A stretch of DNA of 64,000 nt from Myxococcales bacterium (GTDB lineage Bacteria; Myxococcota_A; Polyangia; Polyangiales; Polyangiaceae), in the NCBI GenBank assembly GCA_016703425.1, contig JADJCA010000015.1:248001-312000 (forward strand). The letters are read 5' to 3'. Shown here piece after piece: positions 23,397-31,269 of this stretch (the stretch's first letter is position 1; each line of letters starts with the position of its first letter). A model generated the notes under the pieces. The model was not told where the DNA came from and ran no database searches. It was given only the letters and a program-made list of their open reading frames with translations. A program made the position numbers and the translations under genes.

Positions 23397-23412
23397 GCGT
23401 CGCCGGCGTGCG

Positions 23413-23910
23413 TCACGGCGCTCGGTCGCGATCCGGGAGACCACCCGCGACACGTAGCAAGAGCCGGAGGAGCTCGTCGGCGTCCCGGTCGTCGACCGAG
23501 CCGAACCATCCGGCGACGACCTCGTAGTCCGTGGCGTTCCTCCGCTCGAAGATTTTTTTCGCCGCCTTCGCCGCGCGGATGCGCTTCGTGCGCCGATCCT
23601 GCGGGTCGACGTCGACGTGGACGAGCCCTTTTCGCTCGAGCGCAGTGGTCAGCTGCCGGACGTTTTGGTGCGAGACGCCGAGCAGCCGCGCGAGCTCACC
23701 CTGAGCGAGCGGCGTCTCCGCGGCTCCTACGATCATGAGGCAGGCCGCCTGCTGCGTGGTGATTCCCGTGGGCTCGAGCTGGCGGTCCATGAGCGTCCGG
23801 AGGCGACCGGCGAGGCCGATGAGGAGGCGAAACAGCATGATCCGCGTTCGGACCGACTCACGGACTCCCTCGAGATCGGCCCCGAGCACGCTTGCGCGCG
23901 TGACGCTCAT
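23413..23910 (-). CDS. MarR-family transcriptional regulator
   Basis: A 165-residue regulator from the ATG at 23910. The winged helix is plain: TTQQAACLMIVGAAETPLAQ, GELARLLGVSHQNVRQLTTA, ERKGLVHVDVDPQDRRTKRI. The recognition helix and the DxRxxR wing are both present. MarR proteins are dimeric repressors released by small ligands. The perfect palindrome at 23912-23925 abuts its start codon and lies 24 bp before the divergent glycosyltransferase, so it should repress itself and that gene. The longer frame to 23991 crosses the operator and is rejected. Confidence 0.92.
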   Translation of the reverse strand: MSVTRASVLGADLEGVRESVRTRIMLFRLLIGLAGRLRTLMDRQLEPTGITTQQAACLMIVGAAETPLAQGELARLLGVSHQNVRQLTTALERKGLVHVDVDPQDRRTKRIRAAKAAKKIFERRNATDYEVVAGWFGSVDDRDADELLRLLLRVAGGLPDRDRAP

Positions 23911-23911
23911 A

Positions 23912-23925
23912 GGTAATATATTACC
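23912..23925. promoter_or_regulatory. Perfect 14-bp palindrome, probable MarR operator
   Basis: GGTAATATATTACC is a perfect inverted repeat and the most AT-rich spot of the neighbourhood. It lies between divergent MarR and glycosyltransferase genes. Confidence 0.8.
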
Positions 23926-23948
23926 CATCTCCGAAGGAGCGTCACAGC

Positions 23949-25265
23949 ATGATCGTGCTCGTCCCCCACTGCGGGTTCCTCTCGGAGACATCGCGGATGA
24001 TTGCGATCGCGCGCGCGCTCGCGGCGCGCGGGATTCAAACCTCCGTCGCCTCGCACGGCGGTCCGTACGCTCACTTGCTCGACGAGGCCGGGATCGCGTG
24101 GACGGCGCTCGAGCCCACGATGACGGAGGCCGAGCATCGAGCCTTCCTCGACGCGTTGCTCTCGATCGGTGTCGATGACAGGCCGTTCTACGAGGACGCG
24201 TTCATGCGCAGGGCAATCCGGGCGGAGGCTGACCACTTCCGCGAGGTCGGCGCGAAGCTCGCGGTCATCGGTTTCAACCTCACGACGTACTTCTCGACGC
24301 GCGTGGCGGGCATCCCGCTTGCCGCCTCGCACGGCGGCTCGTTCCTCCCGCCGGTCCTCGAGCGAGGGTTGTGTCCGCTCCCGGTGAATCCGTCGAAGCC
24401 CGAGATGGCTCGCTTACCCAAGTTCGTGCAGCGCTGGCTCGTCCACAACGCGCCCTACCTGCTGAAAGGGCCAACGCGCCACCTGAACCGCATCGCCGAA
24501 GAGCTAGGCGTGCCAAAGCTCGCGAGCTTCATGGCCATGATGTGCGCTGACCTGACGCTGGTGACCGAGATCCCCGAGGTGCTCGGCATCCCGCGCGACG
24601 AGATGGCCGCGTGGCGTCCGCGCTCGCGCAAGCTCTGGCCGTCGACGCGCATGCGATACGTCGGTCCGCTCTACGCAAAGCTCGATCGTCCGGTGCCCGA
24701 GCATGTCGAGCGGTTCCTCGGGGAGCCGGGGAAGGTGGTGCTCGTCGCACCGACGAGCGTCTCCGCGTCGTTCCTGCGCACGCTCGTCCCCGCGGTGCGT
24801 GCCGCCGGGGCGCGCGTCCTTGTCGCCGCGACGATCCACGACGTCGGGGACCTCACGGCAGACGGTGTGGTCGTCGCCGACGTGCTTCCGAACCATCTGG
24901 TCATGCCAAGAGTCGCCGCGGCGGTGATCATGGGCGGACAGGGCAGCGTACAGACGGCGATGGCGAGCGGCACGCCGTTCGTCGGCATGCCGTACCACGG
25001 CGAGCAGGAGCTGAACGTCGCGCTCGCCGAACGCAAGGGCATGGCGATCCGCATCTCGCCGAAGCTGGCGGGCGAGAGCGACATGACGGCCGCCGTGCGG
25101 CGCCTGCTCGAGGAGCCCAGCTTCCGCGAGGACGCCGCGCGGATGCGCGAGCTCTACGCGGGCACCGACGGCGCCGCCGGTGCTGCGGACGCGATCATCG
25201 ACTTCGTCGGAGCCGGACGTGAGAGCCCGTTGCACGAGCGCTCGGCGACCGCCGCGACGGCGTAG
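23949..25265 (+). CDS. UGT-like glycosyltransferase (GT-B fold)
   Basis: A 438-residue enzyme resembling macrolide/ecdysteroid-type UDP-glycosyltransferases. The N-terminal domain begins MIVLVPHCGFLSETSRMIAI and binds the acceptor. The C-terminal nucleotide-sugar site reads VIMGGQGSVQTAMASGTPFV then MPYHGEQELNVALAERKG, corresponding to the HGGxGT, P and DQ/EQ elements of the family, with the usual His replaced by Gln or Gly. A GGAGC ribosome binding site precedes the ATG. The divergent MarR gene and shared palindrome imply ligand-induced expression, as for enzymes that inactivate xenobiotics or antibiotics by glycosylation. The substrate is unknown. Confidence 0.85.
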   Translation: MIVLVPHCGFLSETSRMIAIARALAARGIQTSVASHGGPYAHLLDEAGIAWTALEPTMTEAEHRAFLDALLSIGVDDRPFYEDAFMRRAIRAEADHFREVGAKLAVIGFNLTTYFSTRVAGIPLAASHGGSFLPPVLERGLCPLPVNPSKPEMARLPKFVQRWLVHNAPYLLKGPTRHLNRIAEELGVPKLASFMAMMCADLTLVTEIPEVLGIPRDEMAAWRPRSRKLWPSTRMRYVGPLYAKLDRPVPEHVERFLGEPGKVVLVAPTSVSASFLRTLVPAVRAAGARVLVAATIHDVGDLTADGVVVADVLPNHLVMPRVAAAVIMGGQGSVQTAMASGTPFVGMPYHGEQELNVALAERKGMAIRISPKLAGESDMTAAVRRLLEEPSFREDAARMRELYAGTDGAAGAADAIIDFVGAGRESPLHERSATAATA

Positions 25266-25281
25266 GCGCACCGGCGCCAGA

Positions 25282-25797
25282 TCAGGCTGGTTCCGTACGG
25301 TCCCGTTCGCGAACGCTATCGAATCGCTGCTCGATTGACGACCGCACGGACTGGACGGAGACTCGCTGCGGATGACGGCCGTCGTGGCGCTCACGCGCGG
25401 GGAGGGGGTCTTGCGAGGAGGGGGGGAATCTCAGGCGGACCTCCGTCCCCGCGATTTCGAGAATCACCTCGTCGCGGCGACGTTCGATCGTCATGATCCG
25501 AACGCGCCGCTTCGCGATGGTTGCGGACAGCACGCCGGTCATCGCCGAGATGGGGAGCGCCGCGGCGTACGGGCCGATGTCCGAGATCGGTCCGCGGAGG
25601 AGCGCGACGACGAAGTGCAAGATTGGTAGGACGGCAATCGCGCCGAGGAGAGGTGCGGCGACGCGCCCGCGGGCGACCGAGACGTGAGTGATCAGGAGCT
25701 GCGCCGGGAACGCCTCCTCCGTGCGTGGCCTCTCCCCGTTCATGACCGCGGTCCAGGCTACCAGGTTCTCCACCGCGTTCGCGTGCGCGCGCTCCAC
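25282..25797 (-). CDS. Small membrane protein, possibly mosaic
   Basis: A 171-residue frame from a GTG at 25797. The first residues (ERAHANAVENLVAW) resemble the conserved RAHxNxxEN box of MAPEG-family membrane proteins, but the rest does not. Two hydrophobic segments follow (VAAPLLGAIAVLPILHFVVA, then YAAALPISAMTGVLSATIA) and a charged C-terminal tail. A stop codon lies just upstream of the MAPEG-like box, so a truncated or mosaic gene is likely. Convergent with the glycosyltransferase. Confidence 0.4.
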   Translation of the reverse strand: MERAHANAVENLVAWTAVMNGERPRTEEAFPAQLLITHVSVARGRVAAPLLGAIAVLPILHFVVALLRGPISDIGPYAAALPISAMTGVLSATIAKRRVRIMTIERRRDEVILEIAGTEVRLRFPPSSQDPLPARERHDGRHPQRVSVQSVRSSIEQRFDSVRERDRTEPA

Positions 25798-25929
25798 CGC
25801 CTCGAGGCGGGCCTACATCAAGATCGGGAGGCGAACCGACCGCGACGATTTTTTCACGGGATCGGTCGGGGCTGGCCACCCACGAGTGGCCCGCTCGCGT
25901 CGTCGAGCTCCTCAGACAGGAGAGCTTCC

Positions 25930-28434
25930 ATGTTCCGCACTTCGCCGCTCTTCCGCTGGGCAGCCATCTTGCTCTCGAGCGCTGCTGCGTGCGCTCCCGG
26001 TCCTGCGACCGACCCCGCTACCGATGGTGGGACCACGGACGCTGGGCCCGCCGATGCAGACGCCGATTCCGACATCGATGCCACTGTCGACGCGTCGCTC
26101 GATGCCAGCGCCCCACCACCCACACACGGACTTTCGACGTGTGCGTCGATCGGGCGCGACGCGAGCCCCTTCAACGTTGGCGTTAGCGCGTTCGAGGACG
26201 GCGGGGTGATTCGCACGACCATCCAGTCGCCCATCGTGAACGGCGTCTCCTTGTACGTCCCGGAGCTCTCCGATCAGCCCCTGGCCAGGTGTGGCTACCT
26301 CGATGTGACCCGGGCGCCCTTCGGCGCTGACCCGACAGGAGTGGCGGACGCGACCACGGCGTTCACCGACGCCCTGGACTACGCGCGCAAGAACTTTCTC
26401 GCCGTGTTCGTCCCGTCCGGCACCTTTCGCGTGAGCAGGACGATCTCGTGCGCCGAGGGGAGCTACCGCAGGAACACGGGCACCGTGGGAGGCGACCGTC
26501 AGGGCGCCTGCATGCTCATCGGTTCGAGAATCGGCGCACGTCCACGGCTCGTTCTCGTCGACGGGGCGGTCGGGTTTGGCGATCCCTCGAGTCCGAAGGC
26601 CGTCGTCTACTTCTGGGGCTACGGAACGACGGGAGCTCCGGGTACCCCTGACTTCTGTTCGACGTACAACAACGGCGTCGAGAACCTCGACGTCGTGCTT
26701 GGCAACAACCCTGCCGCAGTCGGCCTCGATCTCGTCGGCGCCCAGGGAACGTTCATCCACGATGTCTCTGTCGACGCACACGGCGCCTTCGCGGGGGTCA
26801 GCGGTGTGCTCGCGTCCGGCGGCAGCATCGTGAACCTGTCCGTGGACGGTGGTGACTATGGCGTCTACGCGGACGCGCACGCCGCTGGCCGGCCCGTACC
26901 CACGCTGACCGGACTCACGCTCACCGACCAGAAGCGCTCCGCCATCTTCCAGGGCAGGGACGTGGCCGAGACCCTTGTTCTCGTGGGCGCGAACATTCGC
27001 ACAGCGGCAGGAAGCGACCCCGCCATCGTCAGCTCGGCCGTTGGCGCCAACAGCGGGCTCACGACGATCATCGACAGTCGGATCGAGCTCGCTGGTGCTG
27101 CGACGGCCCTCACGACCGGTCGTAGCCTTCACCTGTCGAACGTCTTCATCAAGGGTGCGGCGACGCTGGTCGACGCGGGCGGCGCCGGCAAGCTCCAGGC
27201 ACAACAGCCGATCACCGAATGGTCCTGGGTCAAGGAATACACGCTAAGCGTCCGTCCCCCACCGAAGAACATCAACGGGACACCGGTCCAGATCGAATCC
27301 CCGATCTACGAAGAGGGCGTGCGCCTGACAGACACCGCACGTCTGTTGGCGGGACCTGCCGGCGCGGCTCCGCCCGCAGACCTGCAGAGCAGACACGTCT
27401 GGGGAGCTTCACTCCCTGGACCCGAGTCGCCTGGTGCCGTCAACGTCAAGACGGCCTACGGGGCCAAGGGGGACGGAACGACCGACGACAGCGCAGCCTT
27501 GCAGAAGGCAGTAGACGACAACGACGTCGTGTTTCTTCCCAAGGGCTACTACCGCCTCTCGAAGACGCTGATGCTCCGCCCCCACACCAAACTCGTCGGT
27601 GTCGCTCGACAGCTCTCGGTACTGGTCGCCCTCGGGGGCAGCGGAAGCGACTTCAACGACGCCACCCTTCCGAAGCCCGTCGTGAAGACTGCCGACGACG
27701 AGGACGGGAAGACGGTGCTCTCGGGGATCGGAGTCTACGTCCCATTCGCCTTTCAAGGCGCCTTCGCGGTCGACTGGCGCGTCGGCGACGGCTCGATCTG
27801 GCGACAGACCGAAGCACGGCTATTTCCGATCAACGGGTACGGCAAGCAGGACCTGTTGCCTCGGCCAGTGCCACTGGTGCAGGTGTCGGCGCACGGCGGC
27901 GGCCGCTGGTATGCGTTCGAGGAGGGGACCACCACCGCCCTTTCACCCGACTATCGAATCCTTGCGGTGCGCGGCACCACCCGCCCGCTGCGCTTCTATC
28001 ACCTCGACCCGGAGCACGCAGACCTGACGAATGCCTTCGTGGAGATCGCCAACGCCGACAACGTGGCGATCTTCGGCTTCAAGGCCGAAGGAGACGAGGC
28101 GACGCCGCTCTGGATCAAGAACTCGCACGGCATCAGCGTGTTCGGGACCGGCGGGCTCATCCATCCGCCGCCGAGGGACGGGAGCTATCCCGCGGGGCTT
28201 GGGCCGTTCACGCCGTCGACCTTTCGCGTCGAGTCTTCCGACGACTTCCGGCTGGTGAGCCTCATCGATCGACTAACCCCACTAACCAACCCGACGAACA
28301 CGCTCATGCTCACGGAGAGGACGGGCCCCGGTGGCGTCACCGAGTTAGTCGTTCCTCCCCTCGACAAGCCGATCCTCTACAGGCGCGGCGCGATTCCATT
28401 CGCCGAGAAGCCATACCCACGCACGCTCCCCTGA
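25930..28434 (+). CDS. Pectate-lyase-superfamily (GH55-like) secreted lipoprotein
   Basis: An 834-residue protein. The signal ends LSSAAAC (lipidated Cys near residue 21) and an Asp/Ala linker follows. Two right-handed beta-helix modules start with the diagnostic phrases PFGADPTGVADATTAFTDAL (about residue 135) and AYGAKGDGTTDDSAALQKAV (about residue 515). This two-lobed plan with FVPSGTFRVSRT and FLPKGYYRLSKT resembles exo-beta-1,3-glucanase-like (GH55) and Pectate_lyase_3 proteins. It probably cleaves or binds an extracellular polysaccharide. AGGAGAG precedes the ATG at 25930. The frame opens earlier, but the signal peptide fixes the start. Confidence 0.85.
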   Translation: MFRTSPLFRWAAILLSSAAACAPGPATDPATDGGTTDAGPADADADSDIDATVDASLDASAPPPTHGLSTCASIGRDASPFNVGVSAFEDGGVIRTTIQSPIVNGVSLYVPELSDQPLARCGYLDVTRAPFGADPTGVADATTAFTDALDYARKNFLAVFVPSGTFRVSRTISCAEGSYRRNTGTVGGDRQGACMLIGSRIGARPRLVLVDGAVGFGDPSSPKAVVYFWGYGTTGAPGTPDFCSTYNNGVENLDVVLGNNPAAVGLDLVGAQGTFIHDVSVDAHGAFAGVSGVLASGGSIVNLSVDGGDYGVYADAHAAGRPVPTLTGLTLTDQKRSAIFQGRDVAETLVLVGANIRTAAGSDPAIVSSAVGANSGLTTIIDSRIELAGAATALTTGRSLHLSNVFIKGAATLVDAGGAGKLQAQQPITEWSWVKEYTLSVRPPPKNINGTPVQIESPIYEEGVRLTDTARLLAGPAGAAPPADLQSRHVWGASLPGPESPGAVNVKTAYGAKGDGTTDDSAALQKAVDDNDVVFLPKGYYRLSKTLMLRPHTKLVGVARQLSVLVALGGSGSDFNDATLPKPVVKTADDEDGKTVLSGIGVYVPFAFQGAFAVDWRVGDGSIWRQTEARLFPINGYGKQDLLPRPVPLVQVSAHGGGRWYAFEEGTTTALSPDYRILAVRGTTRPLRFYHLDPEHADLTNAFVEIANADNVAIFGFKAEGDEATPLWIKNSHGISVFGTGGLIHPPPRDGSYPAGLGPFTPSTFRVESSDDFRLVSLIDRLTPLTNPTNTLMLTERTGPGGVTELVVPPLDKPILYRRGAIPFAEKPYPRTLP

Positions 28435-28603
28435 GCACGCGGATGAAGACTCGGTGGTTCGAGCGAGTGTCGGCGACGTACAGGTTGCCCTTGCTGTTTT
28501 GCCAAGGTCCAGGTTGGGCCGCATGGTCGCGATGGCTTCCTGGCCGAGGAAGCCGCCTGCGATCTGGAGCGCGTCCGAGCTCGCCCACCGGCTGAGCGCT
28601 GAA
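28435..28603. other. Gene-poor stretch with an NHL-repeat scrap
   Basis: On the minus strand, GNLYVADTRSNHRVF near 28450-28500 resembles one NHL beta-propeller repeat. No start or neighbouring repeats are kept. Otherwise nothing is seen. Confidence 0.35.
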
Positions 28604-28769
28604 TCACCACGCTCACTCTCGACCGGGAGCGATGCCGATGATGGCCCCGCGGCGCCTGCGCGCATCAAGCTGTTCGCGGAGATGGGTCGGCCTGTGCTGA
28701 GGTCGTAGACGCTGCGGGCGCTGGTGGAGATGCGCATGTCGACGCGCTGAGCCTGTTCGGAAAGCCCAG
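28604..28769 (-). pseudogene. Orphan copy of the Rhs C-terminal end
   Basis: These 166 bases are nearly identical to 31261-31427, the last 52 codons of the Rhs gene plus 9 bases after its stop. One C of a CCCCC run is missing, so the frame shifts before the stop. It has the same orientation as the Rhs gene and lies 2.5 kb downstream. Orphan tips are a known by-product of C-terminal swapping in Rhs proteins. Confidence 0.85.
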
Positions 28770-28919
28770 TCGGCCGCGGGGCAGCTCCCCGCCCTCGTCA
28801 GGTGCGCTCGAATCGTGCGACACACGCGGGCGCTAGGCACCATTGCGAGTGCGGTGGTAGGGTCGTGTGTATCGTCGATATCGACTCGACACGGGCTCTT
28901 GTCCTCGCGAAGGTAGCTT

Positions 28920-29309
28920 GTGGGCAACACGATCTGGATCGAGGTTCGGGACCGCCCAGGGGCTGAGACGCATGAAGACTTGTCCGTCCTTCATGCTCTC
29001 ACTGATCAGCTCGACGCGCTGGCCAAGAGGCTGGGTGTCACGCAACCATCCGCGTTCTACGACTACTCCCCGCTGCTCCCCGTGGAGGAGCACGCCAACC
29101 CGACGTGGTTCGATGCGAACCGGGGGCTTGAGTCCATGACGACCCTACACGCGGTCCTCCGGGAGGATTTTGGAAGCCTCCGCTGGACGCCGGACGCGTC
29201 CCAGCAGCATTGGCCCGAGTCACTCTTGGACGAACTGACATTCTGCGAGCGAATCCTGGCTGAGGCGGCGCGCGACGCTCGGGCTTTTCGGCTCATGATT
29301 GTCGACTAG
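28920..29309 (+). CDS. Conserved hypothetical protein, possible immunity-type
   Basis: A 129-residue acidic soluble protein from a GTG. It begins MGNTIWIEVRDRPGAETHED and continues VLHALTDQLDALAKRLGV, then SAFYDYS. I associate this pattern with a widespread uncharacterised family in large-genome bacteria, from memory only. It lies between the orphan Rhs tip and the Rhs locus on the opposite strand. An immunity role is suggested by position only. Confidence 0.6.
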   Translation: MGNTIWIEVRDRPGAETHEDLSVLHALTDQLDALAKRLGVTQPSAFYDYSPLLPVEEHANPTWFDANRGLESMTTLHAVLREDFGSLRWTPDASQQHWPESLLDELTFCERILAEAARDARAFRLMIVD

Positions 29310-29319
29310 AGCGTGCGTC

Positions 29320-29565
29320 CTACACGGACCACCGGCTCTTGGGTAACCCCTCCACGGTCACCTCGACCGGCAGTGGCCTTCGAAGCGATGGTGTCGCCGG
29401 CGCGAGCGGCTTCGACGAAGCGTCTACGCCCGTGTGCCAGCAGCCCGGACGATTGCCGCCGGAGCGCTCGAGGCGCGTGCATTGCCGCTCGATGGGCGAA
29501 CGCTCAATGAACTTGTCGCGGAGCGCCTCGATGATGAGCGTGTCGCGGAGCTTGCCGCGCTCCAC
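29320..29565 (-). CDS. Hypothetical protein, possibly 3' part of a broken gene
   Basis: An 81-residue frame from a GTG at 29565 (VERGKLRDTLIIEALRDKFI). Codon use is GC3-rich like real genes here. Two other minus-strand frames just upstream (29566-29840) also look partly coding, so this could be the end of a frameshifted gene. No family recognised. Confidence 0.3.
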   Translation of the reverse strand: MERGKLRDTLIIEALRDKFIERSPIERQCTRLERSGGNRPGCWHTGVDASSKPLAPATPSLRRPLPVEVTVEGLPKSRWSV

Positions 29566-29726
29566 GATGGCGGGCGGAGGGGCGCCGAGACGGCGGTGTC
29601 ATCCACGGGACACGCGACGACTTCCCTCCGTCGGCAAGCTGCACGAGTCTCCGGCGTGCGGCACGAGCACGCAGCTCGCCTCGGCACTGCGAATAGCGCA
29701 CCACATCCACCTCCGCCCGCCAGCGC

Positions 29727-30659
29727 TCAATAACATTCCGGTCCGTGCGCCGGACTGTACCCGGTGTAGGTCTTCCGAGACGCGCGCAGCCGGACGCGTG
29801 GCGAGTCGATCTTGACTTCGAAGAGCAGCTTTCCGCCAAACGAACCTTGGGCCTCCACGCTCCCTTCGACGACGAAGGAGACTGCCGGCTCGAGCTCGCC
29901 GGCGCGGCCGCGGCAGAGAGCGTCGGCCTCGACGGAGGACGCGACCGCCACGAGCCGCATCGATCGCCGCGGACACGTCAGGACCTGGAACGGGTGCTGG
30001 GCATCGGTCGCGGTCGACGAATCCCAAGTGATCAGCGCGGCGAGCTCCGGTGGCACCGAAGCGCTGTCGCCATCGCCGTCCACGGCGGCGTCGCCATCCG
30101 CTCCGGCCTCGTCGCGGGCGGTGATCGCGGCATCTCCGAGCGTGCCCGCCTCGCCGGCCGCTCCGGGGCCCGCCTCGGCGTCGATGGCGGCGTCCGTTCC
30201 TTGGGCAGCGTCGACGACACCCGGCCCGGCGTCACCGCCGTCGGCGCCGGCGTCGACCTCGGGATCTGGGCGGGCATCTCGCCCCCCATCAGGAGCGGCG
30301 TCACGTCCCGCGTCGACACCACTCGTCGGAGCGAAGGTCAAGGTGATGGATCGGTCCGCGAGGTGGGCCGCAACCAGGATCGTCTCGTCGGGCGACACGT
30401 CGGCATTCCGCAAGCCGTATCCGTTATCGAGGAGCGTGCCATCGAGCAGCGCGAGCTCCGCATCGACATGGTCGCCCGCCGTCGTGTAGGAACCGCCGGG
30501 GGACCCCGATCCATGCAGGGTCCCGCAACTGCAGGAGTCGCGCGTCTCGCCGACGGAGCATGCGAGCGGTCCACAGAGCGTAGCCACGAGGAGAAGGCCG
30601 CGGAGCGCCTCCGAGCGCGCGGCGCGGAGCCGCGGGGCGGGCGACGATGAAGGATGCAT
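29727..30659 (-). CDS. Secreted lipoprotein of unknown function
   Basis: A 310-residue protein from the ATG at 30659. The basic N-region (PRLRAARSEALRG) and hydrophobic stretch (LLLVATLCGPLAC) form a lipoprotein signal. A Cys-containing segment (DSCSCGTLHG) with an NHL/propeller-like stretch (YGLRNADVSPDETILVAAHL) is followed by an 80-residue Asp/Ala/Gly linker. A C-terminal beta-rich domain contains PFQVLTCPRRSMRLVAVASS. The longer frame to 30776 runs through the hairpin at 30756 and lacks a signal, so the shorter start is used. Function unknown. Confidence 0.7.
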   Translation of the reverse strand: MHPSSSPAPRLRAARSEALRGLLLVATLCGPLACSVGETRDSCSCGTLHGSGSPGGSYTTAGDHVDAELALLDGTLLDNGYGLRNADVSPDETILVAAHLADRSITLTFAPTSGVDAGRDAAPDGGRDARPDPEVDAGADGGDAGPGVVDAAQGTDAAIDAEAGPGAAGEAGTLGDAAITARDEAGADGDAAVDGDGDSASVPPELAALITWDSSTATDAQHPFQVLTCPRRSMRLVAVASSVEADALCRGRAGELEPAVSFVVEGSVEAQGSFGGKLLFEVKIDSPRVRLRASRKTYTGYSPAHGPECY

Positions 30660-30755
30660 CGACGCTGGCAGAGCACGCGCGATGCCAGCCAGCCCGGCGC
30701 CGATTTTGCGTGAGAAGGTGGCTCGCACGTCGACCTCGTGAACAGGAAGGCACGA

Positions 30756-30777
30756 TGTGTGGTGCTCGCACCACACG
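30756..30777. terminator. Strong hairpin between DUF2750 gene and lipoprotein gene
   Basis: TGTGTGGTG and CACCACACG pair around a CTCG loop (8 Watson-Crick pairs plus one G-T). It lies 94 bp after the DUF2750 stop on the same strand. It has no U-tract, so it could be a terminator or a processed RNA structure. Confidence 0.45.
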
Positions 30778-30870
30778 CGGCGGCTGGAGCGTGGGTCGGA
30801 CGGGGGATCGAATCCGCGCCCGGCGAGCGGCGCACGAGACTCGGGGCGGCAAGGATCTGGAGGCCGTCAC

Positions 30871-31251
30871 TCAAGTGTAAGACGCCATTTCGGATCGGAG
30901 GTCGCTGAGGAGCCTGTCACTCTCGACCGTCACCGCCTTCTCGCTCGGCGTCGGAAAGATCGCGAACGCTCTGCCTTCGGCGGTGGCTCCGGGAAGCCAC
31001 GAATCCAGGAAGTCGTGGAGCGCGATCGCCTTCGGAGTGAAGCCGTCCCATTCGCCGGTGGCGCAACATGCTGCAAATTCCCGCTCGGGCCAGACGGGTA
31101 TCGCGGACGCCTGATGCTCCGTCATGCCGGTCGCCCAGCCTTCTTTGTACAAGCCCCAAATCGCCTCGAAGTCGCAAACCTTTCGGACGAAGTAGTCGTA
31201 ACGACCTGGCGCGTCGAACGCGAGGATGTTCCTGAACTTGTCGGGATGCAT
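30871..31251 (-). CDS. DUF2750 family protein, probable Rhs-associated immunity protein
   Basis: A 126-residue soluble protein. RYDYFVRKVCDFEAIWGLYK, IPVWPEREFAACC and ALHDFLDSWLPGATAEGR match the DUF2750 pattern (W-L, PVWP, EFL-xx-WLP, then a FPTPSEKA tail). The gene starts 19 bp after the stop codon of the Rhs gene on the same strand, where cognate immunity genes usually sit. Protection against the Rhs C-terminal toxin is inferred from this position and from the known use of the family as toxin-associated genes. Confidence 0.8.
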   Translation of the reverse strand: MHPDKFRNILAFDAPGRYDYFVRKVCDFEAIWGLYKEGWATGMTEHQASAIPVWPEREFAACCATGEWDGFTPKAIALHDFLDSWLPGATAEGRAFAIFPTPSEKAVTVESDRLLSDLRSEMASYT

Positions 31252-31269
31252 GCGGCGTTATCACTACGC

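Noticed and set aside
30778..30840. tRNA-like T-arm (GGATCGAATCC) near 30800
   Set aside because: The stem arms do not pair and no anticodon or acceptor stem can be drawn on either strand.
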